This document shows positions 1 to 7,327 of a stretch of DNA of 64,000 nt, in pieces. The position numbers were made by a program, and so were the translations under genes. How positions within the stretch are numbered: position 1 is the stretch's first letter; each line of letters opens with the position of its first letter. The DNA lies in the NCBI GenBank assembly GCA_017431005.1, contig JAFRLY010000057.1, positions 1 to 64,000 on the forward strand. The letters run 5' to 3'. The notes beneath the pieces were generated by a model. The model was not told where the DNA came from. It made no database searches and saw nothing but the letters and a program-made list of their open reading frames with translations. This DNA is from Clostridia bacterium. Lineage in GTDB: Bacteria > Bacillota > Clostridia > Christensenellales > Aristaeellaceae.

Positions 1-89
1 TAGGCTCCTCGGCTTTGCTACACCGCTTCCTCCTCTCCTGTCATTGCTGACAGCAGCTTGCGGTTCGCTACACTTGGCGGTAAATACCC

Positions 90-132
90 GTGGCGGGACT
101 TCCACCCGCAAGAATTGTGCCATGCCCGGCAC
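90..132. repeat. Two small hairpins at the left edge, unidentified
   Basis: Two short inverted repeats stand side by side: GTGG/CCAC with GCGGG/CCCGC (about 90-109), and GTGCC/GGCAC (117-121 with 128-132). No coding signal was seen in 1-136. Such paired hairpins can be the end of a mobile element or an intergenic repeat, but the rest lies outside the window, so it is recorded only as structured non-coding DNA. Confidence 0.3.
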
Positions 133-136
133 ACTA

Positions 137-173
137 AGAAAAAGCAGCCGGGATCCGCTGGCGGATCCCGGCT
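137..173 (-). terminator. Rho-independent terminator of the MFS gene
   Basis: A 13-bp perfect stem (146-158 with 161-173) is followed on the minus strand by a GCTTTTTCTT run. It lies 18 bases beyond the stop codon of the minus-strand transporter gene. Confidence 0.85.
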
Positions 174-190
174 CTTTCATTCCGGTCCGG

Positions 191-1378
191 TTAAGCCCCG
201 GCTTTCCTTTCCCGCCTGGCCAGGAGCACCAGCGTCAGGATCAGGATCAGCGGAAAAACGCTGCCGGCCAGCATGCCGGTCTGCAGGTTGTCCCCGGCCT
301 GCTGGGTCACGGTTCCGACCAGGCTCGGCCCGAAGGCACCGCCCAGGTCCCCCGCCATGGCCAGCAGGGCGAACATCGCCGTGCCTCCCTGCGGCAGCCG
401 CGGGGAGATGATGCTGATGGTGCCCGGCCACATGATGCCCACGGAGAAGCCGCAGCAGATGCAGCCGATCAGCCCGAACACCGGCCGGGAGGACAGGGAT
501 GCCAGCAGATAGCAGCACAGGCACAATGCGCCGGAGCCCATCATGTAGTAAACCAGATTGACCTTCCCGCCCTGCTTGCCGTAAATCACCCGGCTGATGC
601 CCATCGTCACGGCGAACAGGCACGGGCCTGCCAGGTCTCCCATGGTCTTGGTGAAGCCCAGCGCCGCTTCCGTGTAGGCGGAGGCCCACTGGGCCATGGA
701 AAGCTCCGACGCGCCGGCGCAGACCATCAGCACAATCGCCAGCCAGAACAGCGGCGTCCTGAACAGCCCGCGGATGGTCATTCCCTGCCCCTCCTCCGTC
801 AGCCGTTCGATGGGGCAGGTCGCGAAGTTGTAGATATTATAAAGCGGCACCAGCGCCCAGATGCAGGCCAGGATTTTCCAGTGCCCGATCCCGAAGGCGG
901 CAAAGAACAGCGTGGACAAGAGAATGACGCCCACGGAACCCCAGCAATAAAAGGAATGCAGCAGGCTCATGACGGCATCCTTGCGCTCGAAGGGACAGGC
1001 CTCCACGATCGGGCTGACCAGCACCTCGATCAGTCCGCTGCCGATCGCGTAGATAAATACGCAGATCATGATACCGATAAACGGATCGGCAAAAAGCTCC
1101 GGAATCACAGCCAGACCCGCCAGCCCCAGCGCGCTGGCCACCTCAGAAGCCACCACGCTTCTCCGGTATCCGATCCTGTCCACAAACCGGGCGCAGAACA
1201 GGTCAACCGCCAGCTGCGTCAGGAAGAAAACAGTGGGAATCAGTGCGATCTGTCCCAGGGAAATATGATAATCCGCGTGAAATTTCAGGAACAGCAGCGG
1301 CGCGAAGTTCGCCATGATCGCCTGGGTGATAAATCCCAGATAGCAGGCCAGCAGTGTCTTCCGGTAATTCTTCTGCAT
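191..1378 (-). CDS. MFS transporter
   Basis: A 395-residue integral membrane protein, the usual size for a 12-helix major facilitator. Hydrophobic segments run throughout, and the loop after helix 2 (CARFVDRIGYRRS) matches the family's motif-A region between helices 2 and 3. The middle cytoplasmic loop (CPIERLTEEGQG) separates two six-helix halves. The start is supported by AGGAAA seven bases upstream. The glycine-rich C-terminal half (WPGTISIISPRLPQGGTAMFALLA) resembles the fucose/glucose-permease-like branch, so a sugar substrate is plausible, but the sequence does not fix it. It is monocistronic, with its own promoter and terminator, and divergent from the phosphoesterase gene. Confidence 0.85.
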   Translation of the reverse strand: MQKNYRKTLLACYLGFITQAIMANFAPLLFLKFHADYHISLGQIALIPTVFFLTQLAVDLFCARFVDRIGYRRSVVASEVASALGLAGLAVIPELFADPFIGIMICVFIYAIGSGLIEVLVSPIVEACPFERKDAVMSLLHSFYCWGSVGVILLSTLFFAAFGIGHWKILACIWALVPLYNIYNFATCPIERLTEEGQGMTIRGLFRTPLFWLAIVLMVCAGASELSMAQWASAYTEAALGFTKTMGDLAGPCLFAVTMGISRVIYGKQGGKVNLVYYMMGSGALCLCCYLLASLSSRPVFGLIGCICCGFSVGIMWPGTISIISPRLPQGGTAMFALLAMAGDLGGAFGPSLVGTVTQQAGDNLQTGMLAGSVFPLILILTLVLLARRERKAGA

Positions 1379-1460
1379 AGGTTTTTCCTCACATTGAGCC
1401 CCGCGGAGGAGCTCCGTTCTCTCTGCAGGCGGATCTTTTTCCGATCCGGCCGACGCAGCT

Positions 1461-1489
1461 ATTCTACACTACCCGTCCTGCCGTTGCAA
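1461..1489 (-). promoter_or_regulatory. Promoter for the MFS gene
   Basis: On the minus strand TTGCAA (1484-1489) and TAGAAT (1461-1466) are separated by 17 bp, about 80 bases before the MFS start codon. Confidence 0.6.
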
Positions 1490-1517
1490 TACGCCCGCGC
1501 GCGCAGTCCCGCGGTGC

Positions 1518-1547
1518 TGGACAGGCCTCTCCCGAAGATGGTATACT
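1518..1547 (+). promoter_or_regulatory. Promoter for the phosphoesterase-amidohydrolase pair
   Basis: TGGACA (1518-1523) and TATACT (1542-1547) are separated by 18 bp, 38 bases before the start codon at 1586. Confidence 0.55.
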
Positions 1548-1585
1548 GACCGCAGCCGCAGAAGAACCGGAGGGATAAAACCGTC

Positions 1586-2116
1586 ATGTGTCCGGAAACA
1601 GAAGAATGCAGTGGCCCCGGCAGCAGCCTCATCCGCGCCGCAGTGCTTTCAGATACGCATGGTCTCCTCCGCCGGGAGGTTGTTGCGGAAATTCAGGACT
1701 GCACCTGCATCCTGCATGCCGGGGATATCATCCGGGAAAGCGACCTGGATGAGCTCAGCGTGTACGGCTCGCTTTATGCTGTTTGCGGCAACAACGACGT
1801 CTTTCTCCCCTGGGCCGGCCGGCTGAAGGGGATTCTCCGGTTTTCCATCGGCGGCGTCCGGTTTCTCATGACGCATGAGAGGCGGAACGTTCCCCGGGAT
1901 CTGGCGGATGTGGATGCCGTCATTTTCGGCCATACCCACCGCTATTCCGAGGAGCATGCGGACGGCCGCCTCTGGCTGAATCCCGGCAGCTGCGGGCATT
2001 CCCGCTTCGGCGAGCCCGTGACCCTGGCCAAGCTGGATATCCTGCAGGGCAGGATTGTCCGGGTCCGGCGCATTGATCTTGACGGGGGACCGGCGGATCT
2101 GTTCCGGTCTCCCTGA
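1586..2116 (+). CDS. YfcE/MJ0936-family metallophosphoesterase
   Basis: A 176-residue calcineurin-like phosphoesterase of the short YfcE/MJ0936 type. All metal-binding motifs are visible in order: SDTHG near residue 23, HAGD near 46, GNND near 67, the histidine of THE and FGHTH near 114. The family holds two divalent metals and hydrolyses small phosphodiesters or phosphomonoesters; the physiological substrate is rarely known. A GGAGGG ribosome site lies 11 bases before the ATG. The N-terminal 15 residues before the first strand are longer than usual. The gene is 22 bases upstream of the amidohydrolase and probably co-transcribed. Confidence 0.85.
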   Translation: MCPETEECSGPGSSLIRAAVLSDTHGLLRREVVAEIQDCTCILHAGDIIRESDLDELSVYGSLYAVCGNNDVFLPWAGRLKGILRFSIGGVRFLMTHERRNVPRDLADVDAVIFGHTHRYSEEHADGRLWLNPGSCGHSRFGEPVTLAKLDILQGRIVRVRRIDLDGGPADLFRSP

Positions 2117-2138
2117 AAATATGAAGGAGGAACTGTTT

Positions 2139-3281
2139 ATGATTATCCGAAACGCGATGATTCACGATGCCGTTCACGCCGAACCGTATAAGGGCGATCT
2201 GCTGATCCGGGACGGGAAGCTGGTTTCCGTCGGTAAAACGGTGCCGGACGCAGGGGAAGAAATTTTTGACGCGGAAGGCCTGCGGGCCTATCCGGGCTTT
2301 GTGGATGCCCACAGCCACATCGGTCTGGACGGATACGGCGGGCCTACCGGAACCACCTACGACTATAACGAAATGAACGATATCTGCTGCCCCCAGCTCC
2401 GCGGGCTGGACAGCTATTATGCGCAGGACGCCGCGATCCCCATGGCCCTGGCCGGGGGCGTGACCTCGGTGGCCGCCGGTCCCGGCTCCGCCAATGTGCT
2501 GGGCGGCACCTTCCTGGCCGTTAAGCTCTTCGGCAACACCGTGGAGGAAGCGATGCTCTCCCCGGCCGTGGCCATGAAGTGCGCCTTCGGCGAGAATCCG
2601 AAGCGCTGCTACCGGGATAAGTGCGATTCCGCCCGCATGACCACCGCCGCCAAGCTGCGGGAAATGCTCTTCAAAGCGAAGGAATACCTGGATAAGAAAA
2701 CCCTTGCCGGAGACGACCTGTCCAAAATGCCCGCCTTTGACATGAAGCTGGAAGCCCTGATCCCCGTGATGAAGCGGGAAATCCCGCTGAAAGCCCATGC
2801 CCACCGCAGCGACGATATCATGACTGCTCTCCGAATCGCCCGGGAATTCAACCTGAAGATTACCCTGGAGCACTGCACGGAAGGCCACCTGATCGTCAAT
2901 GAGCTGAAGGCCGCCGGCGTTCCTGTGGCCGTCGGTCCCACCCTGACCAACGCCTCCAAGCTGGAGCTGCTGAACAAGTCCTGGACCACGCCGGGCATCC
3001 TGGCCAAAGCCGGCCTGCAGGTTTCCATCATCACGGACGCTCCGGTCATTCCGCAGCAGTATCTGCCGCTGTGCGCCGGCCTCGCGGTCAAGGCAGGCAT
3101 GGATCCCTTCCAGGCCCTGCAGGCCATCACCATCAACCCCGCGAAGCATATCGGCATGGACAGCCGCATCGGCTCCCTGGAGCCCGGCAAGGATGCCGAT
3201 ATCGTGCTGACGGACGGCGATCCCCTGGTCAGCGATACGGTTGTCAAGGCTGTGTTCGTGAACGGCGTTCAGCGCGTCTGA
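2139..3281 (+). CDS. Metal-dependent amidohydrolase (imidazolonepropionase-like)
   Basis: A 380-residue cytosolic TIM-barrel amidohydrolase. The start at 2139 is chosen because AAGGAGG sits eight bases before it; an upstream in-frame start at 2055 lies inside the previous gene. The metal ligands are visible: HSH after GFVDA near residue 62, HAH near 227, the histidine of LEHCTEG near 250 and the aspartate of IITDAP near 299. The C-terminal beta-sandwich motif GSLEPGKDADIVL is typical. The family hydrolyses cyclic amides or peptide-like bonds (imidazolonepropionase and prolidase-like enzymes belong here); the substrate cannot be read from sequence. A strong terminator follows. Confidence 0.85.
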   Translation: MIIRNAMIHDAVHAEPYKGDLLIRDGKLVSVGKTVPDAGEEIFDAEGLRAYPGFVDAHSHIGLDGYGGPTGTTYDYNEMNDICCPQLRGLDSYYAQDAAIPMALAGGVTSVAAGPGSANVLGGTFLAVKLFGNTVEEAMLSPAVAMKCAFGENPKRCYRDKCDSARMTTAAKLREMLFKAKEYLDKKTLAGDDLSKMPAFDMKLEALIPVMKREIPLKAHAHRSDDIMTALRIAREFNLKITLEHCTEGHLIVNELKAAGVPVAVGPTLTNASKLELLNKSWTTPGILAKAGLQVSIITDAPVIPQQYLPLCAGLAVKAGMDPFQALQAITINPAKHIGMDSRIGSLEPGKDADIVLTDGDPLVSDTVVKAVFVNGVQRV

Positions 3282-3297
3282 TACTATCCGGCATTCC

Positions 3298-3330
3298 TCA
3301 GCGCCGTGCTTTCCGGCACGGCGCTTTTTT
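3298..3330 (+). terminator. Rho-independent terminator after the amidohydrolase
   Basis: GCGCCGTGC pairs with GCACGGCGC (3301-3309 with 3316-3324) and is followed by six T residues. Confidence 0.9.
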
Positions 3331-3335
3331 GCGCT

Positions 3336-3368
3336 GAAAAAGGGAGACGTGCGTTCCGCACGTCCCCC
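3336..3368 (-). terminator. Terminator for the truncated binding-protein gene
   Basis: GACGTGCG pairs with CGCACGTC (3346-3353 with 3357-3364), extended by G/C pairs; the minus strand then reads TTTTTCAGC. Its presence shows that the gene fragment at 3399 keeps its natural 3' end. Confidence 0.75.
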
Positions 3369-3398
3369 TGCGAAGGAGAAAAAGGTCCCTTGCTGCTA

Positions 3399-3865
3399 TT
3401 ACTGAGCGGGATGCTCGATATCCCAGGCAGCGGTGCGCTCGTCCATGACAGCCTGCCCGCCGCGGTTCAGGTATTCCTGAACGAGCTGCTGGAACAGGTC
3501 ATGCACTTCCTCAGGCTTGCACATTGCACAGCGAACGAGGATCTCGCGATGGAAGTCCTTCAGGGTGGTGTTGTACTGCGCTTCTGCCGGCAGGCTGGCG
3601 CGGATCTTGAAGCTCTGCGGGATCAGATCCTGGTTGCCGACTTCATACATATCAGCGTATTCATCAGCATAGCCCTGATAGCTCAGCGCCTGAGCCTTCA
3701 TGGTCTTCTCTTCGGTATCCAGCCACTGGCCGTTGATCAGCAGGGTGTAGTCCAGGTTCTGCATGGAGTTGAACTTCATGTCGCCCTCAACACCGGGGAT
3801 CAGCACCGGGATGCCATCCTCATTCAGCTCATGAACTACGCGCCCCAGGGGAAACCCCGGCCGGT
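3399..3865 (-). pseudogene. 3' fragment of an extracellular solute-binding protein gene
   Basis: Only the last ~150 residues of a secreted binding protein remain. The segment from VVHELNEDG to the end, with LIPGVEGDMKFNSMQNLDYT, a long amphipathic region and the closing EYLNRGGQAVMDERTAAWD, resembles the C-terminus of LipO/aldouronate-type ABC binding proteins, which are usually about 500 residues. There is no signal peptide and no credible start. The first ~12 residues of the open frame are antisense to the neighbouring oxidoreductase, so homology stops near 3840-3865. The gene is therefore cut at its 5' end, while its terminator is intact. A rearrangement scar or an assembly join are the two explanations. 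Confidence 0.6.
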
Positions 3866-3868
3866 GGT

Positions 3869-4896
3869 AAAAACCGGGAGAATTCATCTTCTCCGCCGCT
3901 CACATCGACCATGGCCATATCTACGGCATCTGCAACGGCCTGCTGGAGGCAGGCGGCACCCTGAAATACGTTTATGATCCCGACCTGCTGAAGGTGCAGA
4001 CTTTCCTGAAGGCCTACCCGCAGGCTGTGCCTGCCCAAAGCCTCGGTCAGATTCTGGAGGACCGGGACACCGCCCTGGTCTGCTCCTCCAATGTGACCAG
4101 TGAACGGGGTCCCCTGGGCGTCAAAGTCATGAAAGCCGGGAAGGACTACTTTGTGGACAAAGCGCCGTTCACCACCCTTCGGCAGCTGGAGGACGCCAGA
4201 GCCGCAATCGCGGAAACCGGACGTAAATATATGGTCTATTACTCCGAAAGACTGCATGTGGAAGGCGCCGTGCTGGCCGGGTATATGGTTGATCAGGGCG
4301 AAATCGGGAAAGTCATCAGCGTGACGGGCTTCGGGCCCCATCGCCTGGGCGCCGCCGGCCGGCCGGCCTGGTTCTTCGAGCGCGAAAAATACGGCGGCAT
4401 TCTCTGCGATATCGGAAGCCACCAGATTGAACAGTATCTGCATTTCGCGGGCGAAGAGGACGCAACGGTTCAGTTCAGCCGGATCGGCAACTATGCCCAT
4501 CCGGAATATCCGGAGCTGGAGGACTTCGGTGACTGCTCTATCCTGGGAAAAAACGGCAGCACCAACTACTTCCGTGTGGACTGGTTTACGCCGGATGGCC
4601 TGCGGACCTGGGGTGACGGACGAACCTTTATTCTGGGAACAAAAGGCTTCATTGAGATCCGGAAATATATCAATCTGGCCTCTGACATCTCGGACGGCAA
4701 CCACGTCTTCCTGGTCAATGGTAAAGGCGAACAGTATTTCAACGCCACCGGCATGACAGGCTATCCTTTCTTCGGGCAGCTGATCCTGGACTGCCTCAAC
4801 CGTACGGAAAACGCCATGACACAGGCGCATGCCCTGAAGGCGGCGGAGCTGTGTCTCCGCGCACAGGAACAGGCGGTACGAACCGCCGGGATCTGA
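3869..4896 (+). pseudogene. Gfo/Idh/MocA oxidoreductase lacking its start
   Basis: The reading frame continues upstream of the first apparent start (GTG at 3994) and encodes FIFSAAHIDHGHIYGICNGL, the nucleotide-binding beta-alpha-beta start of a Gfo/Idh/MocA NAD(P)-dependent sugar oxidoreductase. A TAA just before 3869 closes the frame and no ATG, GTG or TTG begins it properly, so only the first few residues appear lost. Downstream, DKAPFTTLRQLEDA fits the substrate-lysine region, where EKP is usual, and GGILCDIGSHQIEQYLHFAG is the conserved helix of the C-terminal domain. The total of about 342 residues is close to full length. Either a short N-terminal truncation has inactivated it, or the region is misjoined at about 3840-3870. 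Confidence 0.7.
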
Positions 4897-4912
4897 TTCA
4901 GGCAAGCAAAAA

Positions 4913-4941
4913 GCATCCGGCACTCAGTCCGGATGTTTTTT
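4913..4941. terminator. Terminator between convergent genes
   Basis: CATCCGG pairs with CCGGATG (4914-4920 with 4929-4935), followed by six T on plus; the minus-strand side also runs into TTTTTGC. It can serve both the oxidoreductase and the GH43 gene. Confidence 0.8.
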
Positions 4942-4948
4942 CGCATGT

Positions 4949-5911
4949 TCACCGTTTATCCGGCACGTCTGACCAGTCGTGCCGCTTCATGCGGTCATAT
5001 TCCTCTTCGGTAATCGTCAGGATGGTACCGTGCTTGAACCCATAGGGGAAGGAGAATGCCGCGTCGCTCCGCACAAAGGCGCCGCTCTCCAGGCTTGGGG
5101 CCACAAAGGGAACATATCCCTGTCCCGCGCCTCTCACGCCGTAGTAATCCACGAACAGGCACCATCTGCCGTCCGCCGTCTTCACTGCGGTCGGCGCCTC
5201 ATATTTGCCGCTCTGCACCGCGCCCATATGCTCCGGCCGGTCAAAGGCTTCAATCCGCGTCCAGGGGCCGGTCACATGGTCGCCTTTCAGCAGGATCACC
5301 CGTTCCGGTTCCTTTTCGCTTTTCACAAACAGATAGTACTTTCCGTTTTCCTCATACATGGCGGAATCGATACACCCGCAGCCCTCCTTGCGGTAAAGCA
5401 GGGCCGGCTTCGTATAGGTTCTGAAATCCTTTGTCCGGCTGTAGTAAATCGCCATCGGGCCGTAGTCATTCTCCGCGGTGCAGCAGGAATAGTGCAGCAC
5501 ATAGTCCCCCTGCTCCGGATCATACAGGATATCCGGCGCCCAGACGCAGCCGGTTTTCTCATCCCCGATGGGGATCATTTCCTCCTCGGACCAGTGCACA
5601 AGATCGCCGGATTCCCAGTGGGCCAGGTCACGGCTGCCATGGCGGTTGATGTTTTTCCAGGAATGCTGATACTTCCCGCGCATGCCGTAGCTCAGGCTCA
5701 GATCCGTCGCGAAAATGTGGAACCGGCCGTCCTCCCGGCTCCGGATGACTGTCATGTCCCGCACGCCGTGATCCCCGTAATACGCCCAGAGTATCGGTTT
5801 CCCATCATTCAGGGCTTCCCAGTGAAACCCATCCCGGCTGATTCCGAAATAAACCTGCTCTCCCTCCGGGGATGTCATTTCCCGGAAATGAACAAACAGA
5901 TAGCAGCTCAT
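4949..5911 (-). CDS. Glycoside hydrolase family 43-like protein
   Basis: A 320-residue single-domain five-bladed beta-propeller protein with no signal peptide, so probably intracellular. The start at 5911 has AAGGAAG upstream; seven more residues would be possible at 5932. Blade-like segments with repeated aromatic ends are clear: YFGISRDGFHWE, HWESGDLVHWSEEE, CVWAPDILYDPEQGDYVLHYS, YSRTKDFRTYTKP and CIDSAMYEENGKYYLFVKSE. WAPD is the conserved second-blade motif of the GH43/GH32 fold, whose members cleave arabinofuranosides, xylosides or galactosides. It follows the MalY gene by 32 bases on the same strand. Exact subfamily and substrate are not readable. Confidence 0.75.
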   Translation of the reverse strand: MSCYLFVHFREMTSPEGEQVYFGISRDGFHWEALNDGKPILWAYYGDHGVRDMTVIRSREDGRFHIFATDLSLSYGMRGKYQHSWKNINRHGSRDLAHWESGDLVHWSEEEMIPIGDEKTGCVWAPDILYDPEQGDYVLHYSCCTAENDYGPMAIYYSRTKDFRTYTKPALLYRKEGCGCIDSAMYEENGKYYLFVKSEKEPERVILLKGDHVTGPWTRIEAFDRPEHMGAVQSGKYEAPTAVKTADGRWCLFVDYYGVRGAGQGYVPFVAPSLESGAFVRSDAAFSFPYGFKHGTILTITEEEYDRMKRHDWSDVPDKR

Positions 5912-5943
5912 GCTTTTCTTCCTTCCCGTCATCCCGCATTTGG

Positions 5944-7143
5944 TCAGAACACATATTTATCCAGCCGTTCAAAGGCTTCCTTCACTCTGTGCAGCGGCAG
6001 AGCCAGATTCATCCGGATGCCCCAGGGATCGTTGAACATTTTCCCGCTCTGCCAGGCGACGCCCACGTCCGTGCCGGCCTTCAGCAGCTCTTCCTGGGTT
6101 TTCCCGTGCGCCCTGCACCATTCCTCGCACTGCAGGAACAGCATATAGGTCCCCTCCGGCTTCTGGAGGGATACCCCGGAAAAATGCTCCTGAATAAAGT
6201 CACAGGCAAAATTGATGTTTCCGCTCAGCGTTTCCAAAAGCTGCCTCACCCATTCCTCCCCTTCCGGGCTGTAGGCGCCGGTCAGCGCGTGCATGCTCAG
6301 CACGTTCATGGCGTTGTAGAACGGCAGGGACGCTTCCTTGGCCTGCCGGTCCCGCAGCCAGTCGTTGTAGATGATATGGTAGCTCCCCACGAGCCCGGCC
6401 AGATTGAAGGTTTTGGACGGCGCGTAGAAGGCGGCGGTATGCTGCCTCGCGTATTCGCTGACGGACTGTACCGGGATATGCCGGTGCCCGTTCAGCAGCA
6501 GGTCGCTCCAGATCTCGTCGGAAACCACCCATACCTGATGCTTCTCAAAGATGTCCATCGCCCGGGCGATCTCCTCCGGTGTCCAGACCCGGCCGCAGGG
6601 ATTGTGCGGGTTGCAGAAGATCGTGGCATGGATATGGTTATCGATGATTTTCTGCTCCATGTCCTCGTAGTCCAGCCGCCAGATACCCTGTTCATCCCGC
6701 TTCATCGGGTTCAGGACGATGTTGTAGCCGCTGTTCTCCAGCGCATGGGTGAAGCCCACATAGGTCGGGCTCTGGACCAGCACGTTGTCTCCCCGGGAGC
6801 AGAGCACGTTCAGCGTGGAAATCACGCCGCCCAGCACGCCGTTCTCATAGCCGATGTGCTTCTTCTCCAGCCCGGCAACCCCGTTATGGGTGCTCTGCCA
6901 GCGGATAACGGCGTCAAAATAAGCCTGGGAGAGATCAAAATAGCCGAAGGCCGGATGCTGCACCCGGCGGATAATGGCTTCCTGAATCGCGGGGCAGACT
7001 GCGAAATTCATGTCCGCCACCCACATGGGAATCGCGTCAAAGCCCTCCTTCGGGCCGGCGGGGCCGCCCGGCGTCCCGATGGCGTCCCAGGCAACCGCGT
7101 CCTTTCCGCGGCGGTCAGGCATTGTTTCAAAATCATATTTCAT
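5944..7143 (-). CDS. MalY/PatB-family PLP aminotransferase (C-S lyase type)
   Basis: A 399-residue fold-type I PLP enzyme. The N-terminal PMWVADMNFAVCPAIQEAI is the hallmark of MalY/PatB proteins, which act as cystathionine beta-lyases in the cytosol. The PLP lysine is K244 in APSKTFNLAGL; NPHNPCGRVW and SDEIWSDL provide the asparagine and aspartate that hold the cofactor. GGAGG precedes the ATG by a normal distance. The gene leads a two-gene minus-strand unit with GH43 and diverges from the alpha-galactosidase. A role in sulfur amino-acid metabolism is most likely; regulation of sugar genes, as known for E. coli MalY, is only a possibility here. Confidence 0.88.
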   Translation of the reverse strand: MKYDFETMPDRRGKDAVAWDAIGTPGGPAGPKEGFDAIPMWVADMNFAVCPAIQEAIIRRVQHPAFGYFDLSQAYFDAVIRWQSTHNGVAGLEKKHIGYENGVLGGVISTLNVLCSRGDNVLVQSPTYVGFTHALENSGYNIVLNPMKRDEQGIWRLDYEDMEQKIIDNHIHATIFCNPHNPCGRVWTPEEIARAMDIFEKHQVWVVSDEIWSDLLLNGHRHIPVQSVSEYARQHTAAFYAPSKTFNLAGLVGSYHIIYNDWLRDRQAKEASLPFYNAMNVLSMHALTGAYSPEGEEWVRQLLETLSGNINFACDFIQEHFSGVSLQKPEGTYMLFLQCEEWCRAHGKTQEELLKAGTDVGVAWQSGKMFNDPWGIRMNLALPLHRVKEAFERLDKYVF

Positions 7144-7200
7144 ATCCTTATCCTCCGAATGCGTTGATCCCGGCAGCCCGGGTTTTCCTGTCCGTACAGG

Positions 7201-7229
7201 ATTGTAGCGGATGGCAGAGCAATCGTCAA
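7201..7229 (-). promoter_or_regulatory. Promoter for MalY-GH43
   Basis: Minus-strand TTGACG (7224-7229) and TACAAT (7201-7206) with 17-bp spacing, 58 bases before the start codon. Confidence 0.65.
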
Positions 7230-7248
7230 TCCGCCCGTGAAAAACAGC

Positions 7249-7278
7249 TTGTGCTGCGCCGCCGGCAGAGGCTATAAT
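7249..7278 (+). promoter_or_regulatory. Promoter for the alpha-galactosidase gene
   Basis: TTGTGC (7249-7254) and TATAAT (7273-7278) with 18-bp spacing; the leader to the start codon at 7328 is about 40 bases. Confidence 0.6.
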
Positions 7279-7327
7279 ATCCGCAGCGAGTTCTTTCAGA
7301 TCATTTCTTCGTTTGGAGGAAACCAGT

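Noticed and set aside
44..1549. Plus-strand open frame of 501 codons opposite the MFS gene
   Set aside because: Composition is the Arg/Gln/His-rich pattern of an antisense frame and it covers a clear transporter gene and its terminator.
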